DNA of 64,000 bases from Plasmodium relictum (lineage: Eukaryota; Apicomplexa; Aconoidasida; Haemosporida; Plasmodiidae), in assembly GCF_900005765.1 (NCBI RefSeq), contig NC_041685.1, forward strand, positions 1,178,001 through 1,242,000, given 5' to 3'. The first letter of the stretch is position 1. Every line of letters begins with the position of its first letter. A program made the position numbers and the translations under genes. The notes beneath the pieces were generated by a model. That model was not told where the DNA came from, did no database searches, and saw only the letters and a list, made by a program, of their open reading frames with translations. Below, in pieces: positions 48,772 through 58,111 of this stretch.

Positions 48772-51700
48772 TTATATTTTGCTCTCTTTGGCTTGTTTTA
48801 TAACTTCTAACCATTTTTGTATTTCTTTACTAATTTTTTTATCCTTATTACTCAAATCTTCTAATTGCGAAAAGTTATTTCTATCACAAATATCGAAATA
48901 ACCTCTCGGTTTTAATACATTTGTAATATCTAATTTTCTCTTACGATGGTCAATTACTTGTATTAAATTTCTCATTCGTTTTTCATAAATTTGATTAATT
49001 TTACTATTTAATAGTTTTATCCTTGAGAAAGGAATCTGTATTTCTTTGCCTCTATAATAAATGGGTATGTTTTTTAGATTCCCATTTTTGATATCTGTTA
49101 CTCTATGCGAGAATGACCAATGTGGTTTATATTGTCCATTTTCACTATAATGTTTCATTTGATTCTTCTCATATTCAGATAATTCATAAAATATAATATC
49201 TCTCACTTTAATCTCTTTATCTTTAATTAAAGGTTTTTCCTTTATTTTAATTAAATCTTCACTCGCACTTTTCCATCTATCGTTTAAATAAATAATTCTC
49301 ATTTGCTTAGTTGTTTCTGGTGTTATTTTTTAAAAACCTGAGCATATGTAATATATTCCGTGTACCAAAAAGTAAAGTATTTCTCGAATAGCATCATGAA
49401 GGGTGCTATTATATATTAAAATGGCATTTCTAACTATTTGTTCAAAAGGCAATTCCTCTTTTTCATATAACGTTTTAAGTATATAGTAGAGACTTTTATG
49501 AGAACTTTCATTTATATCGTTCCCTTGTGAACAATACGCATTACGCACTAGTATGATGTAATTTTATCTGTAATTCATTAATAATATAATCTTTAAATTC
49601 TTGACTCATATATATTGAACCTCGATCTGTTATAATACTTTTGGAACATCCAAATATAGGGATCCATGTACTTCTTATAATATTTACTGCATCCTTAGAT
49701 TTAAGAGCTTTATCTATCACATTTGTTAACATAAAACGTAAATAATGGTCAATTGCTACTTGTATATAGTATTATTTATCTTCTCAAGTTCTAAGACCTA
49801 CAATATCTAAAGATACCATATCAAATATACTAGGTTTTGATAATGCTTGATTTACATCTGGTTTTAGTTTTTTATTACACATTATTTGACATATTAGACA
49901 ATTTGAAACATAATCTTCAATTTCTTTGCTAATATTAGGCCACTAAAAGTGTTTCTGAATTTTCTTTAATGTTTTGTTCACCCTGCAATGTCCTACAAAC
50001 TTACTACTATGAAATCAATACATTAAATGGTTTCTATATTTTTCTGGTATATATAATTTTCCTGTTTTGTAATGAACTGGGAATTCATTTCTCCATACTA
50101 CATCTCTTGGTATATCATTCTGATTTTCTCGTACTTCATCAGCAATTTCTTGACAAGACGGGATATTATATATATCTTCATATTCTTCTGAAGGTTTATT
50201 ACAACATAATACCATATAATTTGGAAGATCGGTATCATCTTCTATTGATCTAGTGATCCAATCAGATAAACTATTTTGTACTCCTTCAATGTGTTCAAAT
50301 TCTAAATTAAATTCCGATAATCTCAGCTTCCATCGATACAATTTTCCGGTATTAATTGAATCCATTCCAATTAAACTTTTACAATCTGTTTTTATTAATG
50401 CTTTAGATCCTTTAATATAATAATCGAATGTTTCACAAGCTACTACTATGGCAAATAATTCTTTTTCAACTGTACTCCATCTCCTTTGAACATCGTTTAA
50501 CTTCTTAGATGTAAAGTGGATGAACTTAGTTTCACCGGTATCATTATTTATCTGAGTCAATACAGCTCCTATAGCATAATCTGAGGCATCAGTATAAATA
50601 GTATACTGTTTTCCCAACTAGAGAAATGACAGATAAGTTATTTCAGCCATTTTATTCTTAATTTACTCAAATACTTGTGAATGTTCTTCATTCCATTCGA
50701 ACTTTTTCTTTTTAGTCAACAAAGGAACTAATTTAGAAGTCCAATTTGAAAAGCTTCTTATATAATTCCTATAATAATTAGTAGCTCCTAAAAACGATCT
50801 TAATTGTTTCTTTGATTTAGGTCTTTCTGCTTTAATAATTGTTTCTATTTTATCTAATGAAGGTTCTATTCCTTCTCTATCTATTATTTGTCCTAAATAG
50901 GTAATAGAGGTTTTATATAATTCTCATTTTTCAATATTTATTCCAAGATTATTGTCCATCAACAATTTATAAATTTTTTTTAAAACATTATGATGTTCAT
51001 TTATAGTTTTTGTTAAAGTGATAATGTTATCAATATATACAACTACACAATTCTCTTGAATTAATTCCATAAAAATGTTTTCCACTATTTGAAATTGTGG
51101 ACTTGTTTTCAAATCAAATGGTAACACATTAAACACAAATGTACAACGTTTGGGAACTATAAAACTTGTATATTGCTTACTATTTTCTTCTAATGCAATA
51201 TTCCAAAAACCATTTTTGAGATATATTTTTGAAAACCATTTAGTGCCGTGAAATGTTTGAAATATATGTTTCATATGAGGAATAACATATAAATAATATA
51301 ATATAAATTTATTCAAATAGCGATAATATATAGTGTTTCTACATTGCCCATCTTTCTTTCTTACCATTACAATAGGTGAAATCCATTCAGCATTAACAAC
51401 TTATAGCACTCAATTGTAACATTTCTTCACTTAATGGTCTAGGGTTAAAGTGATGAGCTTTTCCTTGTACCTTAATAGAAACTTTGTATTTATCGTTGAG
51501 TTTCATATTTTTATTTTCCCAAAGTTTAACATTCGTTTCTAGTAAATTTTTCATTTTATCTTTATTCTTCTGATCATTTAAATCAGATTTTTCTATAAAA
51601 TTTTGTATAGTTTCTTGATTTGATTTTTCCACTTTTTCTTCTGTATTTTCAGCTTTAACTTCCATAAAATATGCATTCTTTTCATACTATTCTAGGATAT

Positions 51701-52195
51701 TAAGTCTTAATTGTCTCATTATCGTTATGCTAAGTAAAATTAGAGGTTTATTTTCCTATATGATTACAAACCTTATTCTAATAAAGATGAAATTGTTAAA
51801 TCAGTCTTTATATTTAATTCTTTTGCAGTATAAGTTGATGTAGTACTTACATCTGCTCCTGATCCTAGTAAGATATTTACTACATTTCCATTAACTTATA
51901 CTAATCGTCTTCTATACTTCTCAAAATCTTGATTGTCTTCACAGTATTCAATTATATTAACACAAGATATATTTTCTTCTGACTTTTCTGAATAATCATT
52001 GTCTTCAGACTCCTGATTCATCTCGCTCACTAATTTTATGAACTCTATTTCATTTTCTAGTAAATTATTCATCACTTTCCTTAGCTTGTTTTTCTTTGTA
52101 TCTTTCTTTTGCTCTCTCCTTTTGTTTTGTGATATATTCCATTTGTTTATCAAGATATTTTTGCATTTGACGGATTCTCTGTGGATTATTTTCAT
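48772..52195 (-). pseudogene. pol: pol (protease-RT-RNase H-integrase) of the Ty3/gypsy element, broken
   Basis: The pol frame overlaps the gag end by about 130 bases. The protease core (about 51895-51800) reads LLGSGAD, so the catalytic Asp of the DSG motif is Gly, and a stop precedes it. RT (about 51665-50700) carries VMVRKKDGQCR and LPFDLKTSP. Its first catalytic Asp is Tyr (KIYLKNGFW) and its YxDD box is YIDN. RNase H (50617-50200) is the best-preserved part, with YTDAS, VEKELFAIV and KTDCKSL. Integrase (about 50010-49330) retains an HHCC-type finger ending CLICQ, then VSLDIVG, IITDRGS and NESSHKSL as the DDE positions. A final domain (49302-48772) has the KPHWSFSHRV block of integrase C-termini. 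At least eight stops and several frameshifts are visible. Confidence 0.9.
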
Positions 52196-53100
52196 TTTTA
52201 AACGTCTTAACGTGTATATGATATATGTTATCAGTTATTATGCCTTTAATTCCATCTTCTTTATCTCTTATGACTTTGTTTTGACATATTTTTCCCAAAT
52301 GTCCTATCATATTACAGTTTCTATATCTCTCTTTTCTATATTCACAATTTTTTTTTAAATGTCCATCTTTAACACAACAATAGCATTTAATGGTAAGTTT
52401 ATTTTTATATTTTGCTATATCCCTATTATAATTTTGATTTACAACACATACTATAGCATCAGGTTCTACTTATCTCTTGGAGGTTCTTTTTATATTTATT
52501 GATACAGATGATAAGGCCTCCATAAATGTTTTCCCTCTTGGATAATAACCAGGTATCTGAACTAGATTTTCTTTTGGAACACGCCTCCTAGAATATCTCC
52601 ATAAATCATTTGTAGTAATACCATTGACCTCATTGAAACATAGGCAACTATTGCCATATATCAAACAATCTTTGATAAATGAATTTGTAGCTTCCTTTAA
52701 ACTTGAGTCACGCTTAGCAGTTACAAATTTTACTCTGTTCTATTCTCTCATCATTGTCCATAAGGATTTGTTTGGCTAGTTTAATTTTCAACTGCAACAT
52801 ATGCTTTATTTCCTTGTCTTTACACAACTTGGATATTTTTCTGGCATGAGTTCTTGATAACAGTGATTTCAATATTAAACAGGTTTCAATCTTTGTTAAT
52901 ATTTGCATCCTTGTCTTATTTTTGAATGTTTCAAACCTTAAATAATCATCTATTTCTTCCTCTTCAAATTCTGTTATTCCATATGGAGTTTTTATTTTAG
53001 TAAACTCCTCAGTTTCCTTTACTTAAAATATATATGTTTCATTGAGATTTACTATTTCTTCAAATGTCTCTAATCCAAGCCTTTTGATATCTTCTTTCAT
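52065..53100 (-). pseudogene. gag: gag of the Ty3/gypsy element (broken)
   Basis: The likely start is the ATG at 53100, 67 bases inside the 5' LTR (MKEDIKRLGLETFEEIVNLN). A TAA interrupts at 53025-53023, then the same frame continues to about 52735, where a frameshift occurs. After a second stop near 52470 the nucleocapsid follows. The first zinc knuckle is intact (CYCCVKDGHLKKNC, CX2CX4HX4C). The second (RNCNMIGHLGKIC) has Tyr where the first Cys should be. The protein ends in a Lys/Glu/Gln-rich tail at 52065. Gag would form the particle shell and bind the element RNA. The acidic N-terminal part has no other recognisable domain. Confidence 0.85.
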
Positions 53101-53167
53101 CTTGGGTTTGCCAATCTAGTGGGGTTCTGTTTGCGCTGGTCTCGAATTTCCTAATGTTGTCGCCAAT
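53101..53167 (-). promoter_or_regulatory. candidate tRNA primer-binding site and leader of the retrotransposon
   Basis: Immediately inside the 5' LTR the sense strand reads AT then TGGCGACAACATTAGGAA. A TGG within a few bases of the LTR end is the standard complement of the CCA end of a primer tRNA. The rest of this 67-base leader to the gag ATG is comparatively GC-rich. Which tRNA would pair is not determined. Confidence 0.5.
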
Positions 53168-53821
53168 TGATTTATTAATTGTCCGCTTAATGACTTTGCT
53201 AGAATATTAAACAAACAAATTAATAAAGAGCATGCATAAATAAATGTTCGTTTTTAAATATATATATATATATATATTTGTTTTTTATTATATATGTGAT
53301 TTCTTATGATGCATAATATTTAATTTGAATTAAATTTTATTGTATCTTTTAATAGACCTATTAATTGTTATAAATGAGTTTTTATTTACAAAGAATTACC
53401 TATTCTTTTAATTAAAAACATACAGACAAACTATAACAATTAATAAAATCAAGACTTTATATTATTCAATGTTGTTTCAAAAATATACATTTAATATAAT
53501 ATAAACATAATTCTTTTATCTCTTAAGTTTTAATAAGTAAAAATTAATTCTTTATTTAATTTTTAAAACATAAACGTCAACAATACAAAAAAAAAACAAT
53601 AATTTTAAATAAAAAAAAAAAAAAAAATTATTTAATTTATTATTAATTTTTTTTTTTTTTAATTACAAAGATGTATACAAACAAAAATAAACAAACAAAA
53701 AAAAATAACTTTATATTTTTTTTTTTTATAACTAGTGTCAGTGCATGGCTAACTTGTAACTACACAACTAGTAAACTAACTTAATGCACTATAAAAGGTT
53801 AATGACATCTTTTATTAGCCA
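53168..53821 (-). repeat. 5' LTR (LTR1 family) of the full element
   Basis: These 654 bases are directly alignable with the left LTR over their full length. The 33-base length difference appears to lie mainly in homopolymers and the (TA)n tract. The same TG..CA termini are present. In the sense direction it ends immediately before the candidate primer-binding site at 53167. Confidence 0.9.
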
Positions 53822-53861
53822 ATACTCTAGAAAAGTCATTAAACAGGAAATTAATAAATCA
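53822..53861 (+). repeat. LTR1 tail fragment in opposite orientation
   Basis: This 40-base piece (ACTCTAGAAAAGTCATTAAA to ATTAATAAATCA) matches the sense-plus tail of LTR1. It directly abuts the 5' LTR of the full element, suggesting insertion into, or recombination with, an older LTR1 copy. Confidence 0.7.
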
Positions 53862-54642
53862 CAGACTTAAATGCTACATAATAAAAAGAAATATATTAAA
53901 ATTATCAGATTAAAATGAAAATATATTTTTAAATTATTTTTTTAAATATAAAAATTTAAAATGATTTGTGTATGGTTATCTATTAAAAGACACTTTTGAC
54001 ATTGTAGAAATATTAACATAATAAAAAAAATTACTCAAAAAATATGCTAGTACGTGCAAGATATTAGAAAGTTGTACATATAAAGATATATATAGTAAGA
54101 TTTGCACATAAACGTATGTAAACAAATATACTCATCTAATTATATATATGCAAAGAAAAGTATAATAAAATAGTTATATTGAGATATGTACGTATTAATT
54201 TATATATATAAAAAAAAATAATAATGATGAGTTGTATTTTTTTTATATATAATGTTAGTGTGTGAATAATTTAAGTTTTAGAGATAACAGATAATAGCTT
54301 TTCATAAAAACTATAGAATAAGGTGATTAAAAATTAGATATAAATTAAATTTATCTTATATAGAACAATTATATAAAGAGAATATAATTACTATAATAAG
54401 TGATTTTATAATAAATAAAAAGAGTAAAAATCTCTTTGCATTCTCTTTAATTATTCTACTATTTTAAAATACTATAAAAGTATTCAAAAGAACAATTAAT
54501 CAGTGCATGACGGTTCTTATAATACAAAAAAATTGTTGAATAAAGAACTAATATATAGTATTATGATAGTTTATAATTTTTAAATATTTTAAAAATTATA
54601 GTAAACTTTTTCAAGTACATATTTTTGCATTGTTAGATTTGG
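53862..54642. other. spacer between retroelement pieces
   Basis: AT-rich DNA. It contains the coding-like relic at 54354-54539; otherwise no feature is seen. Confidence 0.5.
54354..54539 (+). pseudogene. coding-like relic related to the 39.7 kb relic
   Basis: The frame reads SYIEQLYKENIITIISDFII, then NKKSKNLFAFSLIILLF, a TAA and a further coding-like stretch to TGA at 54539. It matches the relic at 39693-39953 over about 50 bases, both in DNA and frame (LYKE....IIS.FIINK). The shared frame argues that both derive from a multicopy gene; identity unknown. Confidence 0.35.
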
Positions 54643-54679
54643 TTTATTGATTGCCGGCTCAATAACTTTGCTATAGAAT
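54643..54679 (-). repeat. duplicated 37-base LTR1 tail block
   Basis: GTTTATTGATTGCCGGCTCA through CTTTGCTATAGAAT repeats the first 37-38 plus-strand bases of the LTR1 that follows it at 54680 (TGATTTACTAATTGTCTGCT...). It is a tandem partial duplication of the LTR end or the scar of an older copy. Confidence 0.7.
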
Positions 54680-54761
54680 TGATTTACTAATTGTCTGCTT
54701 AATGACTTTACTAGAATATTAAACAAACAAATTAATAAAGAGCATGTATAATTAAGTATAT

Positions 54762-54764
<3 letters not shown>

Positions 54765-54811
<47 letters not shown>
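54765..54811. repeat. (TA)n microsatellite inside LTR1
   Basis: About 23 TA units at the position where the other LTR1 copies carry 8-10, so this tract has expanded in this copy. Confidence 0.9.
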
Positions 54812-54816
<5 letters not shown>

Positions 54817-55195
54817 TTTATTATATATATATAATGTTTTCTTATAATGCATAATATTTAATTTGAATTAAATTTTATTGCGTTTTTTAATAGACCTATT
54901 AATTGTTATAAATAAGTTTTTATTTACAAAGAATCAATTTGTTCTTTTAATTAAAAACATACAAACAAATTATAACAATTAATAAAGTCAAAAATTTAAT
55001 TTATTCAATGTTATTTCAAAAATATACATTGAATATTACATAAACATTATTCGTTTTTTATATCTTAAATTTTTAAGAGTATAATTTAATTCTTTATTTA
55101 ATTTGAAGAAACAAAAACAAACTTCCATAATCCCCCAAAAAAAAAAAAATAATTTTATTTTTTTTTTTTTTTTTAATTACAAAGATGCATATAAG

Positions 55196-55691
55196 TGGTC
55201 AATGAATAAATCCATTTCCATTAATTAATATGTATTTTAAATATTTAAAATTTAAATAATTATGTCTTCTTTAGGAAAATATTGCATGCTAAAAAATTAA
55301 GCTATTAGAACTTTGACTAACTTAGTGTGTCTAATTATATATATTTTTTTAAGACATATCTCGGTTATAATTATATTATGTCTTTTTTTTCTTTTTTCTT
55401 TTTTTTTTCTTTTGCATGTTTTATTTTTTTTTAAAAAAAAATTTATATTTTTTTTTGAAAAGAAAACAAAAAAGATTTTAAAAAAGAGGAGAAATTGAAT
55501 GGGAAAAGATTAGCAAGTGGATTGCTTTTATTTTTTTTGAACTTTTAAAAATTTTTTAGTGATTTAATTAATTTTGTATTATAAATAAGATCTATAATAA
55601 TAAATTATAAAGGAGTCCTAAATTTTGTTCTTTATTAACTTGGATATTCATTACTTTTATTCGATTCTTTGAATATCCAATTAATAAATCA
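55196..55691 (+). repeat. solo LTR2 inserted in LTR1
   Basis: It starts TGGTCAATGAATAAATCC and ends TATCCAATTAATAAATCA, with TG..CA termini. The flanking bases ATAAG (55191-55195) and ATAAA (55692-55696) form a 5-bp target duplication with one mismatch. It is shorter than the other LTR2 copies because about 60 bases after the first 40 are deleted. The terminal 14 bases are shared with LTR1, so the two families are related. Confidence 0.85.
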
Positions 55692-55875
55692 ATAAATAAA
55701 ATAAACAAACAAAAAAAAAATAACTTTATATTTTTTTTTTTAACTAGAGTCAATGTATGGCTAATTTGTACATATACGACTAGTAAACTAGCTTAGTGTA
55801 CTACAAAAGGTTAATAACATATTTTATTAACCACTTACATAAAAACTTAATGAGTGAAAAAGTATAATGTTAATG

Positions 55876-56210
55876 TTATATTCAATGTGTATATTTCGAA
55901 ATAACATTGAATGAACTAGAGCTTAATTTTTGTTATTTGCTATAAATTTAGTGTATGTTTTTTTAATTAAAAGAATATACTTATTCTTTGTAAATAAAAA
56001 CTCATTTTTAAATGTAAGCATATATCTGTTAGGCAATACAGAATAATTTAATGTATAATATAAATATTATATATTATAAAAAGCCATTATATATATATAA
56101 TAAAATAAGTATATATATATAAAAATCCGTATATTTAGTTATACACGTTCTTTATTAATTTGTTTGTTTAATACTTTAGCAAAGTTATTAAACAGACAAT
56201 TAATAAATCA
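55876..56210 (+). repeat. truncated LTR1, tail half, sense-plus
   Basis: It begins in the LTR body (TATTTCGAAATAACATTGAA) and ends with the standard tail (TTTGTTTGTTTAATACTTTA ... CAATTAATAAATCA). The head is missing. Confidence 0.75.
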
Positions 56211-56636
56211 TATATATATGTTATTAGTGCACGTAAGATACTAGAAAAAAGCATATATAAAAATATTTATACTAAGATATGTGCGGTAATTTTTTATTAT
56301 AGAAATGGATATACTCCTGTAGAAAGATATACGCTATAAAAATAGAAATAAAAACCACTAAAATGTAATAATTTTTATAAAAAAAAATTAATTTTTTTTT
56401 TTTTCTTTGGAAAAATAATTTCTCTTTCATGAAATTTTTTTTTTAATGCAAATTTTATATAAACGAAACTAATGAATAAAAAAAAAATATTTATGACAAA
56501 AAACTAGAATTAATATTTTAAAACATATAAATTAATTAGAAAAGATTTTATTTATTTCATATTAATAATAATTTTTTAAAAAAAAATAATTACATATAAT
56601 AAACTTTATGATAAATAAAGTTAGAGATTTCTCTAT

Positions 56637-56701
56637 TGCTCTTTATTAATTTGCCTGTTTAAAATACTTCGACACTATTCAAATGATCAATTAATTAATC
56701 A
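56637..56701 (+). repeat. LTR1 tail fragment, sense-plus
   Basis: These 65 bases (GCTCTTTATTAATTTGCCTG ... CAATTAATTAATCA) match the last part of LTR1 with several changes. Confidence 0.65.
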
Positions 56702-56938
56702 ATAGATCATCAATAATATTGAAATAATAATACTTTATTGTAATATATATATCATTTATCTTCACATAGCCTGTATCGCCGTAAAAAAAAATACTTCAAT
56801 AAATGTAAACTCTATTATCTTTGATATTTCTATTATATTCTCAGTTAATGTGATATGGACTTATATTATGCGATGAATTCTTGATAATAAATATTTTCTT
56901 TAATTCCCATATATATATAATCACATATTGGTTAATAA

Positions 56939-57071
56939 AATATGTTATTAACCTTTTGTAATACATTAAGCTAGTTTACTAGTCGTGTATGTACAGGTTA
57001 GCCATGCACTGACTCTAGTTAAAAAAAAAAAATATAAAGTTATTTTTTTTTTGTTTGTTTATTTTATTTAT
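56939..57071 (+). repeat. LTR1 head joined to reverse LTR2
   Basis: It starts TGGTTAATAAAATATGTT and runs 133 bases to the exact point where LTR2 begins, carrying the same GACTCTAGTTAAAA variant and the same junction sequence as the composite at 55.7-55.8 kb, in reverse. A 19-base LTR1 tail remnant (57596-57614) lies beyond the LTR2. Confidence 0.8.
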
Positions 57072-57595
57072 TGATTTATTAATTGGATATTCAAATACTT
57101 GGATAGAAGTAACGAATATCCAAGTTAATGAAGAGAAAGTTTTAGGACTCCTTTATAATTTTGTATTATAATTTCTATATATAATACAAAATTAATTAAA
57201 TCACTTTAAGAAAAATAAAAGTCTATAAAAGTTAAATAAAAATAAAAGCAATCCACTTGCTATCCTTTTCTTTTTCAATCTCTCTCCAAAAAAAAAAAAA
57301 AAATTCAAAAAAAAAAAAAATATAAAAAAAAATTTTGTAAAAATAAAAAAAAAAAGACATAATATAATAATAACCAAGATGTGTCTTAAAGAAAAAGCAG
57401 TAATTAGACACATTAAGTTCGTTAAGATTCTAGTATCTTGACTTTTTGCATGGAATATACTCTTAGAGAAGACATAATTAAGTTTTAAACAATTATTTGA
57501 TATTATGAAATTAACTACGAACATATGTATAAGTTTTATTAAGACAAACCTTAAACTGTATATTAATTAAGGGCAATGAGTTTATTCACTGACCA
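57072..57595 (-). repeat. solo LTR2, reverse orientation
   Basis: These 524 bases begin TGATTTATTAATTGGATATT and end TTCACTGACCA, the reverse complement of the LTR2 termini. It includes the block ATTAGACACATTAAGTTCGT shared with the 58.8 kb copy. It lies inside an LTR1 whose body is deleted. ORFs of about 100 codons across it are LTR sequence, not genes. Confidence 0.85.
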
Positions 57596-58111
57596 GCCGG
57601 AAATTAATAAATCACATATATAAATATATATTCCTTTGATTTGTTGCATGCTACTTCATATAAGGATTGGATTATTTCATCTAAACATATTTCCATTGTT
57701 AGGTTGTATTTATATTATAGAGTTTGCCAAATTATAGGATTGTATTGTATATTCTAAGATTTTCTATGATTTGGTAAACCCTACAATATAACTACAAGTA
57801 ATAAATAAGATAATATTTTCTAATATATCAGAATTTCGATTATTATTGATGGATTTTTCTAAATGTAGCACCTTAATATTTGTTCCCATAATTAAGAACT
57901 TGGACAGCTTAATTCTTAACTATATGCTGCAAGTTTGTACTCTTATCCATGGATAAAGTTGTTATATATTGTAAGCTTTAAATAACGAATAATTATGTAT
58001 TATACATGTCTTTTGATACTTTTTGAATATATACTATACTTCAAAATTAATAAGTAGAATGAAATTATTTCACAAGGATAATTCATTAGATTTAGATAAT
58101 TTATCTAATGT
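57596..58111. other. spacer between head-to-head LTR2 copies, with hairpin
   Basis: It begins with the 19-base LTR1 tail remnant. The remainder is somewhat less AT-rich than typical spacer and contains the 34-bp imperfect inverted repeat described separately. No coding frame is seen. Confidence 0.55.
57704..57797. other. 34-bp imperfect inverted repeat (hairpin)
   Basis: Arm 1 is 57704-57737 (TTGTATTTATATTATAGAGT...) and arm 2 is 57764-57797. The reverse complement of arm 2 matches arm 1 at 29 of 34 positions, with a 26-base loop. Four of the five mismatches are transitions. Confidence 0.85.

Larger units (their letters stand above)
48119..53821 (-). mobile_element. Ty3/gypsy LTR retrotransposon, full length but decayed
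   Basis: This 5.7 kb element on the minus strand has two LTRs in the same orientation (48119-48739 and 53168-53821), each beginning TG and ending CA. Internal order in the sense direction is gag with zinc knuckles, protease, reverse transcriptase, RNase H, integrase. RNase H before integrase is the Ty3/gypsy (Metaviridae) order and excludes Ty1/copia. Just inside the 5' LTR is TTGGCGACAACATTAGGAA (53166-53148), a plausible tRNA primer-binding site. A purine-rich stretch (48742-48754) precedes the 3' LTR. The body is less AT-rich than its surroundings. Stops and frameshifts are spread through both genes, so the copy is dead. The 5-base flanks (TTTCT left, ATACT right) do not match, so the insertion edges have been rearranged. 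Confidence 0.93.
54680..55833 (-). repeat. LTR1 interrupted by an LTR2 insertion
   Basis: The LTR1 sequence runs 54680-55195 and resumes at 55697-55833, together 653 bases, matching the 654-base LTR of the full element. The gap is exactly filled by an LTR2. It has the usual termini (TGATTTACTAATTG ... TTATTAACCA) and a long (TA)n tract (54765-54811). The head block reads TTAACTAGAGTCAATG, a variant shared only with the 56.9 kb copy. Confidence 0.88.

Noticed and set aside
49969-50253. 94-codon plus-strand ORF
   Set aside because: Antisense to the RNase H/integrase part of pol.
52038-52358. 106-codon plus-strand ORF
   Set aside because: Antisense to gag; a shadow of the Lys/Glu-rich nucleocapsid tail.
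57201-57524. 107-codon ORF also found at 58782-59104
   Set aside because: Repeats because both copies are LTR2; Phe-rich and frameshifted between copies, so not a conserved protein.
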